This document shows, one piece after another, positions 33,250 through 44,644 of a stretch of DNA of 64,000 nucleotides. The notes beneath the pieces are model-generated. The model saw only the letters and a program-made list of their open reading frames with translations. It was not told the DNA's origin and made no database searches. The DNA comes from Ascarosepion bandense (Eukaryota; Mollusca; Cephalopoda; Sepiida; Sepiidae): assembly GCA_037127315.1 (NCBI GenBank), contig JBBBDQ010001274.1, positions 1,030,001 through 1,094,000 of the forward strand, written 5' to 3'. The first letter of the stretch is position 1; every line of letters begins with the position of its first letter. A program made the translations under genes and the position numbers.

Positions 33250-33975
33250 AATGAAACAGCTCTCAGAGTTAACTGAGGCTCTACAGGCCAGTTTGTAGTT
33301 AATGCAAAAACAAATAGTGCGACAACAACAAAGAACTGTAGAAATAGCAGAACAAATGTTAAAACAGGAAGAGAAACGACAAGGGGATACAAGATTACTG
33401 TTTGAATTGATATTGTCCAAGTCTAAGGAAGAACGAAATACTAGATTTCCCTCCCGAAATGGCAAATTCGTTGTCTGAATTTACATATAACCCAGAGAAT
33501 GACATAACCTCCTCGGCGTATTTTAGAAGATACGAAACTATTTTTACTAAAAGATGCCAGGATTGGCCGGACGATGAAAAAATACTTTATTATTACTCAA
33601 ACTTAGAACTAACGAAAATACAAAATATACAGACTTGATACTACCAATGAAACCCGAGGAATTGTCTTTTAATGAAACAATTAAAATCTTATCTAGTATT
33701 TTCGATCAAAGAGAGAGATTATCTCACACGTGATATAAATGTTTAAATAACATAAAGGACGAGAGAGTGGGGTTTGTCAGGTACGCAGGAATTGTTAATA
33801 CGCAATGTGAAGTATTTAAATTGTGTGAACTGTCTATCGACATGGTAAACAAGAACTAACAGCACCAAAAAACAAAAACGGGAGGTTCCGGATATTAACC
33901 ATGATAGAACAAGACTCTGAAATTACACTCCAGAAAATTACTAAAGAATGTCAGCGTTTGATTAAAAAGGTCAAT
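33250..33975 (+). pseudogene. gag remnant of the Ty3/gypsy element
   Basis: A glutamine-rich coiled-coil start (MKQLSELTEALQASL, then QQQRTVEIAEQ) precedes a frame with a possible ATG at 33459 (MANSLSEFTYNPEN, AYFRRYETIFTKRC, DWPDDEKILYYYS). Further on come LILPMKPEELSFNETIKILS, FVRYAGIVNTQCEVFKLCEL and EITLQKITKECQRL. This is the gag type of metazoan Ty3/gypsy elements related to K02A2.6-like polyproteins. Stops and frameshifts occur between these pieces. The nucleocapsid zinc knuckle is not present; the LINE begins where it should be. Confidence 0.7.
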
Positions 33976-35960
33976 GTCAAATTTTTTAAATCTTTTTACC
34001 CCAAGCAAGGAGGTACCTGGTGCGCAAAGGGCTACAAAAAAGAAGAGTGAAAGGTTAAGCAGAGGGAAAAGGAAGAGAAAAACGAACCAGTTACAGGGTA
34101 TGTCGGATAAAGGGCAAGAGAAGGATGGGAATACCGATGTGAAGATAGTTGCGAGGGTAGAGTGAGAAAGGAAAAGAACAAGATACACGGGGTGATAGGG
34201 AAAGGACCAGAAAAGAACTAGAATCAAGTGGATAAGAGATGGGAATTGACATTGCATTTGAATTCCTGGAGATTGTAGCCGTCAGGAAAGAAAGTATACA
34301 GAAGAGAGTTCCATAGGCGGGAAGCTAGTTGTCCAAAGAATTCTTGCGGAGGGGGCATCAGTGAGCTAAGCTCGTCGGAGCAGAAGCCATAAAAATATTT
34401 GTAGAATAGACAGAGCGAAGCCACATCCCGCCGGTGAGAAAGTGGCTGGAGTCAAGCTGCCAGGTCGGGACCGATCACGTTTCAGATTCTCCTTTGAAGC
34501 CTGTCAAGAACCCAGAGATGAATGGCAGGGGCGCCCAACCAGATATGACAACAGTATTCAATGCACGGTTGGATAGTTGATTTGTATATGTGCAAGATGA
34601 ATTCGGGTGGAAAAAACTTCCCGGTCCAACACAGTGACCCAAACCTCCTAGCAGTTGATTCAATGTAAGATTCCACTTGAGGCCAGAAGAGAGAGTGAAG
34701 CCAAGGAAGCGCAGTGTATTGTTTTCAGCGAGACTCGCTTGGTCCATGCTAATGGAGGGTAGAACTGCATGGGATGTTTGACAGATAGCAGCTTCTACCA
34801 CAGCGTTGAGGTCCCTCTCGGGAAAAGTGGCGAGGTTATCTTTGGCTGCCTCTCCAGATCTCTTACTGAGGCGGGAGTAAATGGTGGTGTTATCAGAGAC
34901 GATGCCTACTTGAGATTTGATTACGTCAGAGAGGTCGTTTATGGTAATCAGAAAGAGCGTCGGGCCCAGCATAGAGACCTCGGGGACACCAGCTTTCGTG
35001 TGGTAGGATGTGAAAGCATGCCCAGTTAAGACGACCTTCATTATGCGGTTTGATATGAAATCAAGCAAGCACCCAGTGATACCATAACCCGTGCGCAGAA
35101 GGCCAGCGTGCCAAAACCTAACAAATGATTTGGTGATTTGCGTTGTGGTACAGTGGTTATCGGCTCGGAACGAGAAATCGGGAGCCGAGTTCGAATTCCA
35201 GTTGAATTCCTTGCATTCACTTACGCGCAAATACCCTTGGGAAAGGTATTAATCCCTCTCTTCCCTCCAGTTATGGCTTAAATAACAGGATAGATTGGTT
35301 CTATAGCATTGGCTGGCAACCAATCTATCGCAGAAAGCAATGGAAACCTACTGCGGGATAATCTTCTGTGCAGTCAGTCATGTCTCTAACGAGACATGAT
35401 CGCCCAAGCGTGTATCACGTATGGCACTTAACAGACTGATGGTCGTTAGCATGTTGGCAGTAGACCTGGCAAAGTGGAAGCTATACTGTCTGTCTGAGAA
35501 TAGTTTATAAGCAGTAAGATGTTGAACTATTTCAGCATTGATAATAGCCTCGAACGCTTTTCCAAAAATTGGTAGGAGGATGATGGGCGATAATTGGATG
35601 GGTCTGATGGTTCCCAGTTTAAATACAGGAACCACAGAAGAAGACTTCCAGCAGGCAGACAGGAAAACAGGAAGCAGAGAGGCAGTAATTATAGAGTTTA
35701 GAGAGTACAGAAGACAGTTCAGGGGCACATTTCTTCAGGACAATGACCGGGATTCCGTCACCTCCGCTCGCGTTATGGGAGTCAAGTTTTGAAATTATCT
35801 TAGATACCAGAGACATTTCTCAGTTGAACCTCAGTTCTAAGAAGGAAGTCGGGTGCGGATACTCCAGACGAGTCAAATGTGGAGTTTTATGAGAAACTGC
35901 GAGCAAAGCACTTGATATTGTCCACAGATGCCGTGAGGACCTCAAATTTATTGATTAAGG
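33976..35960 (-). mobile_element. LINE-A inserted in the Ty3 element
   Basis: The 3' end lies at 33976 (minus-strand end GCTTGGGGTAAAAAGATT). Upstream are the tail FFGQLASRLWNSLLYTFFPD, HIYKSTIQPCIEYCCHIW and RFLGFTLSSGLKWN, the degenerate palm (VSDN where YADD is expected), then KASGGDGIPV-like and TEVQLRNVSGI near 35850. It reaches further 5' than the other LINE-A copies, to about FEVLTASVDNIKCFARSFS at 35950-35890. A SINE-A lies inside it at 35140-35440 and replaces roughly 80 bp of LINE. Many stops. Confidence 0.75.
35140..35440 (+). repeat. SINE-A inside LINE-A
   Basis: Head TGCGTTGTGGTACAGTGGTT with B-box GAGTTCGAATTCC, core CCCTTGGGAAAGGTATTAAT and TTCCCTCCAGTTATGGC, 3' module to GTCAGTCATGTCTCTAACGA and CACTTAACAGACTGAT. 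The surrounding LINE reads up to CAAATGATTTGGTGATT and resumes at GGTCGTTAGCATG. LINE sequence present in other copies (including the KAFDRVW region) is missing at the junction. Confidence 0.8.
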
Positions 35961-35969
35961 GAGGGAGGG

Positions 35970-37250
35970 AGGGATGTATTACAATTCGAGAGTTACCGGT
36001 CAAATTGGAAGACATAAAGAAGGCTGCTGAGAACGATGTTTTTATTAACAAGACAAAGAAGTAGTTATGGGAAAACAGGAATAACAAAAGAGAAGCGAAA
36101 ATATCTCCGTTTTCAATGTGTAGATAAATACTATTGTATGGAGAGAGAGTTGTGATACCTCACACTTTACAAAAGATAATTCTTAAAGAATTTCACCATT
36201 TAGATATTTCAAAAATGAAATTCTTGATGTGTTGATTTACATACTTGCCGAATTTTGGCAAAGATATTGAACATACGGTTAAACAGTGTAGAAGATGTCA
36301 ACTGGCAGCAAAGTCACCAACTGTTAAAATACAATCGGGAACGAAAATGGATGTGCCATGGGCAAGCCTGCATGTCGACTGTGCAGGACCTATTGATGGA
36401 CATACTACCTCATAGTCTGACAGCTTCTCAAATTAGCCTGAAGTGGTAAAATGTAAGTATCCAACAGCAACTACTACAATAAATGCGCTGAATGAACTAT
36501 TTTCTACATTTGGGGTTCAATAATCTGTTTACCAATAACGGTACGCAGTCCACTGGACATAAATTCATAATTTTCTCGACACCCTTGGGAGTAAGTCATG
36601 TATCTATCTCTGTATATCACCCAATATCTAACGGGCAAGCAGAGAAATTCGTGGATACGTTTAAGAGGGCACTTATAAAAAATCAAGGAATGGATACAAA
36701 CGAAGATGCAATACGAAGGTTTCTAGCTGTATGCGAATCATAACTAATCCGAATGCGGATCCTGGACTGTCATCTGCTAAGCTACGGTTTGCACGAAAAT
36801 AAGATCCGTGTTTAACAGGCTGTTGCACAGTCGTGTAAAGAAAACTTCTGAAGTGAAAAACCCTGAAGTGAGAACATATCATACTGGAGACAAATTATTT
36901 TTCAAATTCCATAAAGCTGGAAAGTCATTTTGGGAAGACGGTACGATGGTGTAGAAATTCGGTAGAGTGACGTACATTGTGAAAAACAATGGGTTTGAGT
37001 ACAAAAGGCATGTAAACCAATAACGACCTTGGTACATGAATGATATTGTGGAAGACACCGAGGAAATACCGATGGAGGTACTTTATGATAGGTTCCAGGT
37101 GCCAGTTCCCATATCACCACTGGTACCGGTTCCTCAAAATACATATGAAGCACCAATTCAGAGAGGTATGAAAAGAAAGAGTATTAGAGAAAGGAAACTC
37201 CTTAAGACGTTAAGTCCTGACACTAAACAGAAAAAAATATTGAAGAGAAT
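35970..37250 (+). pseudogene. Integrase region of the Ty3/gypsy element
   Basis: Begins ITIRELPVKLEDIKKA (linker after RNase H). The zinc-binding HHCC region follows with EFHHLDIS near 36190 and QCRRCQLAAKSP near 36285. The catalytic core shows LHVDCAGPIDG near 36370 (first Asp), TNNGTQST near 36530 (the second Asp replaced by Asn) and SNGQAEKFVDTF near 36635 (Glu kept). The C-terminal part includes RTYHTGDKLFFKFHKAGKSF and a basic tail (KRKSIRERKLLK). Several stops and frameshifts. Loss of the second Asp alone would abolish strand transfer. Confidence 0.75.
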
Positions 37251-37285
37251 TTTTCCATTATGGAAAAAGTTTTCTGGAAGGAGGG

Positions 37286-37524
37286 TGTTATAGTGGAATA
37301 TTTTTCTAACCTTCTGGTACAATAGGATGGATGAATCCATCTGTTATATGAGAGTCATTACTACTGATTAACGAGGAGTGTATATGGTAGTGTATATTTT
37401 AGTAAACTAATCTCTCAGTGACACTCTCGTACAGAATAATCTGGTTTGCTCTACGATGTCCATATTTGGTAGTTTACCACTTGGCTGCACAATTCGTTAT
37501 TGTACCTTTCTTAAGGATACAACT
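37286..37524 (+). repeat. 3' LTR of the Ty3/gypsy element
   Basis: Begins TGTTATAGTGG directly after the purine tract GGAAGGAGGG and ends GGATACAACT. The last base appears mutated from A. The two LTRs differ at scattered positions, so the insertion is not recent. Confidence 0.9.
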
Positions 37525-37529
37525 ATAAT

Positions 37530-37937
37530 TTAATTTGATTTGGAGTAAAACGTAAGCAAGAAATTAGAAAGTAACACCTCAAAAGTTAAATTAATATTAA
37601 TAGGTCGGATATTTTTAGGACAGACATTTTGTGTCCCTGTGTAGTTTATATTTTAGGGGAAAACAAAAATATTAACGAAAAAATTATATTAATAAAAATT
37701 TGAAAATATAATAAATAATAGAAAATATAATAAATAATAAATAAAAATATGTTGGGGAATCTGGGTTGACGTATCTAAGCGAGTATTTATTTCTATGCTT
37801 GCATGTGATCATCAGTTTACTTCTTTTGTTTAGTAAATCTCTCTCTATATGAATGTATAACAAATTTCTTCACCACCCAAAGTGTCGATTACATAGCGAA
37901 TAGCTTATCACTTGAAGTGAATTTCTTGTAGGCGTAG
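37530..37937. other. No gene recognised
   Basis: AT-rich; includes a short local duplication (GAAAATATAATAAATAATA). Confidence 0.4.
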
Positions 37938-38113
37938 CATAAATAGAATGTTATATTCTATATGTGATAAATAGAATGTTATATTCTATATGTGATAAAT
38001 AGAATGTTATATTCTATATGTGATAAATAGAATGTTATATTCTATATGTGATAAATAGAATGTTATATTCTATATGTGATAAATAGAATGTTATATTCTA
38101 TATGTGATAAATA
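37938..38113. repeat. 28 bp minisatellite, about six units
   Basis: Six essentially identical units begin at 37938, 37966, 37994, 38022, 38050 and 38078. Each contains the inverted repeat ATAGAAT-GTTAT-ATTCTAT. The array ends in a partial unit. Confidence 0.97.
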
Positions 38114-38214
38114 AAATTGAGAATAGGAAGTTACTTTTCAATTTTGTTAGACAGAATATTTTTTGAGAAACTTATACATGCATATATTTGTCTATATTAT
38201 TGAGATTAGGTATT

Positions 38215-38490
38215 GTAATATTTTGCATTATTTACATTGTTCGGACTGTTGTCTCATCTTTGTTGCTATATTGGCGACGTTTCGGTCGTTGAATGCTCCG
38301 ATCTTCTTCAGTTGATTAGAATTTTGAACTGAACTCTTTATTTCGATTACTGAAGTATATTGTTCTCGTTCCATGAGGCAAGCCACTTCGGGATGTCTTA
38401 GCTATCTAATACAACAGCCGAAACGTCGTAAATATATCCATAAAGATGAAGAGACCAATCCGAACAATGTAAATAATACACTCGTGCGCG
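38215..38490. repeat. SINE-B 3' ends as an inverted pair
   Basis: A minus-strand 3' end (TTTACATTGTTCGGACTG, GACGTTTCGGTCGTTGAATG, TCTTCTTCAGTTGATTAG) is followed at 38410-38475 by a plus-strand 3' end (CCGAAACGTCGTAAATATA, CCAATCCGAACAATGTAAAT). The two face tail-out. Confidence 0.55.
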
Positions 38491-38533
38491 CACACACGCA
38501 CGCACACACACGCACGCACGCACACACACATAT

Positions 38534-38591
<58 letters not shown>
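38489..38591. repeat. (CA/CG)n-(TA)n-(GA)n compound microsatellite
   Basis: Three motifs in sequence, directly following the SINE-B 3' end. Confidence 0.95.
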
Positions 38592-38821
38592 GTTTGTGTG
38601 TGTGGACGCAGTTTGACATAAATAATAAATTATTTTGCAGAGAAAAAATTAGTGTTGTATTCTTAAGAGGATTATTAAGATTTCGAAGAAAGAACTATAC
38701 AAGTAGGTTGATGCAAAACCATAAAACCATATTCACGTCAAATTAAAGTCAGTTGTGGTGGGATATATGGTTTTTCATCGAATTACTGTGAACGTTCAAT
38801 GTTGTACTTACAAGGATAAGG

Positions 38822-38823
<2 letters not shown>

Positions 38824-38872
<49 letters not shown>

Positions 38873-38880
38873 ACTCACTC
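38824..38880. repeat. (CT)n microsatellite
   Basis: About 23 CT units, ending in CACT repeats. Confidence 0.95.
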
Positions 38881-40199
38881 TTTCTCGTTCTAGACACGTC
38901 ATGATTCGAGTATTTATATAACATCCAATCATCCGGTTATCTTATGTGTGCATATTCTAAGTTCACTTGTATTAGCTTCATGTCAGCGCAGACAGACATC
39001 GACATCTTATGATGCCCGATTTTGCAATTGATGGCTAGAAGGTTACCCTCTCGCTTAATAATTTCAGACAAATAGGTATTCTGGTACTTAATTTGTATCT
39101 CTTATCGGTTAACAAATACATATTGGGGTAACCATAGATCAATTTCTTATGCATAAAATTTCCGGATTGACATCAAATTTAATTCAAAACACCGGCATAT
39201 TCTGACATGAATCATATATATCTTTTTTCGGCATTCAAAACTATGGAGCACATAACAGGAAATCGCTCTATTATCTTTACGACTTCATGTCATAGATAAT
39301 AAATAAAATTAAATGTAGAGACCCATGATCCCCTCGGTTTTGAAGGGACAGGACTTTAAAAACCCGAATTTGATCCTCGTTGAATATGGTCCTAAATTTC
39401 TGGATTTTCGTAATTATCTTTATTTGAAGCAAAAAGTAAAAAAGCACCAAGCATTTTTTTGTGTAAAATATTTGAAATTGGCCTACAGAAGTGTTTTCTA
39501 ATTAAATACTTTCCATCGCGATTATGACGACAAAAATGTTCAAAACAATAGCGTAGATAAAGACAGCAAAAATTGATAATTTTATCGACTAACTGGTTAG
39601 GATTTAAGTAGCCCTGCCGAGACAATACTGGCCGAGACAGCCGGTAGCAATGAGAGGTCGCTTATGTTAACTGATGGTAACGGAAGTGGTTGGGGTTTTC
39701 TTTGCTAGAAGTCAATTTCCGGAGAACTGGGAGAAATATCCAACGTTTGCAGTAGACTGGTTTGCAATAAAAGACGGCCAATTCATCATAACGCTATAGT
39801 CTTTCCTGGGGTGACGGATCGTACAATGGGACGCCATGTTTGGACACCGTGTGTCACGAAAAAGAAAGGTATGAAAATAAGAAGGCGAAAAATATATTTT
39901 ACAAAAAAGTACATGAAAAAGAAATGAGAAAGAAAGAATGCAAGGAAAAAAGTGGAATTTACAGTTGGCAAAAACTGGGGATTTATTATGTAACATAAAC
40001 TTTAAAAATGATATTATCGATTGAAAATGGTGTTCCGTAAAAAGGTAAACGAGAGAGGAAAAGGAATACGAAACAAGATCAAGTGAATGAGAGAGACGAT
40101 GAAATAAAGAACAAAATATGGAAAAAGTATCACTTGATGATCGGAAAAACGAAGAAAATTGTGAATAATTGAAACAAAGACAGAAAAAGATAAAAATGG
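38881..40199. other. No gene recognised
   Basis: AT-rich to 39600. 39700-39850 is a little more GC-rich, with ACGCCATGTTTGGACACC. Frames here do not resemble known proteins. Confidence 0.4.
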
Positions 40200-40524
40200 A
40201 AAAGAAAGAAAGAAAGAAGAAAGACAAACTCATTAAAGAGATAAGATGGAAGAATATATATTAATGAGAGAAGGAATCTTTAAGAAAGAAACAATGAAAG
40301 AGAAAGTTAAAAAAAAGGAAAGAAAGAAAAATTGAATGGACAGATCAAAATAAATAAAAGGTATAAAGCGATAGAAAATCCATTAATGAAATAAAGAAAC
40401 TTTCAAGAATGAAAAACAGAAATGGAAAAGCAAGAAGAAAGATTGAAGAAATTGAATAAATAAAGCAATAAGTCAAAAAAATATATTCTTGATATAAGGA
40501 ACATTTTAAGATAGGGAAACCTGA

Positions 40525-40568
<44 letters not shown>

Positions 40569-40672
40569 AGTAAAAATACATTATTGAAATAAGGAAACAT
40601 TTAAGAAAAAAGAAACAACGACTTCTTAAAAGATGTGGTAAAAGAGAATAATAATAAGAGAGGAAAATCTTT

Positions 40673-40710
<38 letters not shown>

Positions 40711-40811
40711 AAGGAATAAGTTGAAAAAAAACATTATTCAGGTGAAGAAACTTTTAAGGAAGAAAAAAGTAATAAAAAGAAATATTAACGGCGATGGTAA
40801 AAAATGCATTA

Positions 40812-40855
<44 letters not shown>

Positions 40856-41110
40856 AAAGCGAGGACAAAAAAGAAAGAATAATAAAAAAAAGAAAGTAGA
40901 GAAGGAAGAAAAAGGAACAAAAGAAAGACTGATTGATGGAAAGGCTGAAAAAATACATTGTCGAAAGAAATGTTTTAGAAAAACCAACCAAAGAAAGAAA
41001 ATGTGAGAGAAAAGAAAGTGCGAAAGTAATTTATTTCTGAGGAATCATTTAAAAGAGAAAGAAAGAAAGTTTATGAAAATGGCCATACGAGTCAGGAGAA
41101 AGAAAAAGAA
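40200..41110. repeat. (GAAA)n-rich purine tract
   Basis: Three long (GAAA)n blocks (40524-40568, 40674-40709, 40814-40857) lie in 900 bp of strongly purine-biased plus strand. The long Phe/Leu/Ser frames on the minus strand are a by-product. Confidence 0.9.
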
Positions 41111-41719
41111 AGGTAAGACTTAAAGCAAAACAGAAACCGTTTGTTTATTTTATGAATTGGTTGTTTATCGGAGGAAGGTAAGAACGCTGTTCCATCATTG
41201 CACAGATGACATCCGACAAAATGAACGCTTAAATGTCCACAGCGCGACTTTCCATTGCAACCCGGCTGTTTTCTCTGTTCAGTATTTTTGGCGGCCGATC
41301 CGTCATGTCGAGGCAAGCGAATAAACCCGACGCCCCAGCGCTCCTACCAGATGCCCGACGAACTTTTTCCCAAGTGTATCAATATAGATTCTTTTTTCTT
41401 CTTCCGTCTGTGTTGATTTCTGTCATCTTTTTCCCCGTTTTTTTTTTTTTTTTCTGTCATTGCATCTGTTTGTCTCTTTCTTTCTTTCGTTTTTTTTCTT
41501 TTCTTTATTTTCCAATTGTTGCTTTACGCTCCCCACTTTTTTTTCCCGAATCTATTTTTTCTTTCGTCTTTACGCACTTGTTTATTTTCGTTTGCAAATT
41601 TTTTCTTTTATTTCCGATACGGCAGACACAGACTAATTCTCTCCCGGATATTTGTTTGTTTGTTTGTTTGTTTGTTTGTTTGTTTTGTTTTGGTATTTGT
41701 TTTCACGGTAAGATTCACA
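41111..41719. other. Unrecognised stretch then pyrimidine-rich tract
   Basis: 41200-41370 is GC-richer and holds GGCGGCCGATCC and CGACGCCCCAGCGCTCC, with a start codon at 41233 and a 176-codon frame. The frame becomes Phe/Leu repeats in a T-rich tract and (TTTG)n at 41656-41684, so I do not call it a gene. Confidence 0.4.
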
Positions 41720-42235
41720 TTATACAGAGCCCAGTGATCACTAGAGATAGAGGGTTACGCTAAGGCGTATTTTATATTGGACAGATTAAGATTGTAGTGA
41801 TTGGGAATGTATCTTCTTGGGAGTCAGTTCACAAGACAGTGGTTGTCGGGAAGTTTGAGTAAAACTAACAGTAGATTGCTACTATGTAAGTGGCATTCCG
41901 GTCTTAACCGTGAAGGTTAGACCTGGCTGAACCAAGGAATGTAGTTCGTCCGTGCACTTTCCATGGTAGTAGCGATAGAACAGTGCGAGACTCGACACAT
42001 CACTCTTGCGAGATTGAGGTTAGATGGAAAATAATTCAATCTCCAACAAAGAGCATTTGAACTCTATCAAGACTGGAAAATGAGATCTGGGCAGCACCCG
42101 CCAAAATATGGCAACAGTACCCTATTTTCAACTTGATCTTGCTCTTCAAACGATAGAGGATAGCATCAGGAGTCAGGTGTATTCTTTAACCTCGTCTCGA
42201 ATAGGACCCGGTGTATGATTATGAATAACCACCTT
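41720..42235 (-). pseudogene. LINE-B C-terminal fragment
   Basis: The minus strand shows KSKIKLKIGYCCHILAGAAQ near 42150, SSLDRVQMLFVGD, then LPWKVHGRT and NYNLN-like tail sequence. It is related to 28090-28490 and 51080-51800. Frame breaks. Confidence 0.55.
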
Positions 42236-42545
42236 CATCAGTCAGTTAAGTACCATACTTGATACACGCTTAGGTAATCATGTCTCGAAAGTGATCATGT
42301 CTCATAACTTGGCAAAAAATTTTCATGCAGTAGGTTGTCATTACTATCTGCGATAGACTGGTTGCCAACCAAGGCTACAAAACCCAAGCTCTCCTGTCAT
42401 TTGACCAATAGCTGAAAGAAAAAGATGGGTTAATACATTTTTTAAGGGTAGTTGCACGTGAGTGAGTGCAATAAATTCAACTGGAATTCGAACTCAGCTC
42501 GCTGATTTCTTGTTCCGAGCCGATAGACACTACACCACAGCCCAC
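42236..42545 (-). repeat. SINE-A, full length
   Basis: The minus strand has head and B-box GAGTTCGAATTCC near 42490, a degraded core, GGTTGGCAACCAGTC, and the end near 42240 (GTACTTAACTGACTGATG). The palindromic TGTCTCGAAA region carries a small duplication. Confidence 0.7.
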
Positions 42546-42769
42546 ATCCAACCACCTTCATACAATATGGCATAAAATAGCTAATCTAAACTATATCCAC
42601 TAGGCCGTCTATTTCTTACTTTTGGAACGATCTATTGACAAAGATGCTGGAAGAATGGTTAGTTCCTTGTCCCATTCTTGCTATGGTTTGATTTTGCAAT
42701 ATACAAATCAAACCAAGAATGGATTACTCCTGCCTTATCTGACCTAGAACTGCTCAGTAATCACTTTCC

Positions 42770-43150
42770 TGTTCCGACGCAGCCTTGTGGTTGTTTAATT
42801 ATTTTTCAACCTACAAACCCATTTCTCACATAAGAAACGTCGCAAGCCTCTCTCTCCCTCTTTCTACTCTTTCGCTGTTTACATGAAAAATGTTCTGATG
42901 AGCAGCATTCTTTCGTTCCACCAGTTCAGACTTTCACATCTAAACCTCACCAGGCCACGTCCACTGGGACGAATCATTCCAATTCCCATCGTATTCCATT
43001 AGTAAAGAGGAAGTTCTACTTGGACAATCTCTTCCTAACAACTTCGTGAAACTGCCTAGAAGCTGTTTTCCCGATTACTGCGATCTTAACCTATTCACGT
43101 CTAGGTTTATGTATCACATGAAATGCACTTCTTACCTCCACCTATTACGT
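42770..43150 (+). pseudogene. LINE-B C-terminal fragment
   Basis: The plus strand reads RNVASLSLF near 42838, FVPPVQTFTSKPHQATSTGT near 42915, SHRIPLVKRKFYLDNLFL and then LPRSCFPDYCDLNLFTSRF near 43050 in a shifted frame. This is the conserved tail of a CR1-like LINE. Confidence 0.6.
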
Positions 43151-43289
43151 TCATATCACAAACTCATTCAATAACCATCTACCTTGATTGGATTTTGGGC
43201 CATGTATTAGGTAAACATTAGTAAACAAAAAGGCACCAAATACTGTTTTTCTTAACGATAAAGTTATGTGATGGCCCCAGTCTTCTTTT

Positions 43290-43650
43290 TCTGTGTGCCG
43301 TGTCCCTTCAGGGCGTAGACAATCATGGTCCTCCGCCTCTCTCCATCCCTGCAGCTCTGGACAACCCTTCTTTTGTTATCACTCCCAAACCCTACTCAGC
43401 CATCCATTTGCTAAAGTTCATCAAAAATATCACGCGCTGTTTTTTCCTGTTTCTCTTTCAGTCTCTCTGTCCTGTAAGTATCAAATTCTCCAAACCCTCC
43501 TTCCTCATTACATGTCCCACAACTTCAGCTGCTTTTTCCCGATGTTATATATCAGATTCTTTTTCGTTTCTATCTTCTCCAAAACTTCGTCGTTGCTCAC
43601 ATGTTCGGTCCATGTTATCCTCAAATCAGTCTGCAGATTGGTAAAAATGA
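43290..43650 (-). pseudogene. LINE-D C-terminal fragment
   Basis: The minus strand has TEHVSNDEVLEKIETKKNLI near 43610 and KKQLKLWDM near 43540, parallel to 20660-20760 on the plus strand. It ends in the shared segment that reads back as GTCCCTTCAGGGCGTAGAC (43304). Confidence 0.55.
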
Positions 43651-43659
43651 CATCCAATT

Positions 43660-44640
43660 GTAATCAGTTATCCATTTTTCTAAAAAGGAAGGAATAGTGT
43701 TCAAAATAAGTAGACATCCAGAAGTTAAGCTTATCATTGTATCAGGATAAAATTGAGGAGTGTAAAAGGCATACAAGAAATCTCTGTGGTACACTGCAAA
43801 ATCTATAAAATTCTAAACACTCATATGCAGATACATTAATATACGTTTTATTATATGGGAAAAAGTATAGGGCATATTCTATTGTAGATTATCATGTTTT
43901 GTACTCGTGAAATATAAACTAGCCCAGCCAAACTTAGACCATGTGTATAAAATAAACAAGCCTCGTATATCGCTGGGTATATACCGGGCACGAGGGTAAA
44001 ATTTGCGCTGTTACCTCGAATCATTGGTAACATGAATCTATATTTCTGCCGAAAAGGCTTACTCTCATACGTGCCTTAGTGATGGACACCGAGATCCAAG
44101 TATTTGAATGTTGAACGACGTGAATAATAATTGATTTTTTGCCAGAGCTAATATTCCTGACTTGTTACTGGTTAACCGGATTAATCGTTACTTGTCAGAA
44201 TGTTTCAACCGGACGCTCGCAGTTTTAATGAATCGCCGAGGAGAGAAACGCAACACAATTATGTTTCTCTTCTTAAAAATTGAAAAAAACAGTTCACATT
44301 GGTTCTCAGAATCATTTGTACTGTTTCAGCAGTCATTTTGCAAGTCAAAATTATATGTGGATATAAAAATACGGGCACACACAAGCAAGATTTCTTTTTT
44401 ACTTACTGTTCACCCAACAGACAATTACTCACTAGAGTGGTTGTAGTGATAGCAATAAATAAATGACAAAATAGCCCCCAATCCCTATTGGTAGATTATG
44501 TAGCAGTGTGGGATCAGAATAATTAATAATGATATACATTAAAAGTTAAGCAATGAAAAATACTTCAAAATAGAGAAAAATGTATCTTAATTAGCAATAA
44601 GGAAAGAAAAAGTTAGATCATAAAAATATCTATCTATATT
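43660..44640. other. No gene recognised
   Basis: Nothing identifiable. Frames are short and AT-driven. Confidence 0.4.
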
Positions 44641-44644
44641 TCTC

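Larger units (their letters stand above)
32540..37524 (+). mobile_element. Ty3/gypsy LTR retrotransposon, nested and internally deleted
   Basis: Two 239 bp LTRs in direct orientation bound the element. It is flanked by ATAAT at 32535-32539 and 37525-37529, a 5 bp target duplication typical of Ty3. Inside in order are a leader starting TTTGTGGCGACG, gag remnants (33250-33975), an inserted minus-strand LINE-A (33976-35960), the integrase region (35970-37250) and a purine tract GGAAGGAGGG before the right LTR. Protease, reverse transcriptase and RNase H are missing. Either the LINE insertion removed them or they were lost separately. Confidence 0.85.

Noticed and set aside
34769..35029. Plus-strand 86-codon frame
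   Set aside because: It is the antisense of the LINE-A reverse transcriptase.
37938..38113. CRISPR-like array
   Set aside because: The repeats are directly tandem with no spacers and the DNA is eukaryotic.
39712..40734. Minus-strand frames of 129-173 codons
   Set aside because: They are Phe/Leu/Ser translations of the (GAAA)n-rich purine tract.
41233..41763. 176-codon open frame as a protein gene
   Set aside because: Most of it is a translation of T-rich DNA and (TTTG)n. No domain, and the composition is Phe/Leu repeats.
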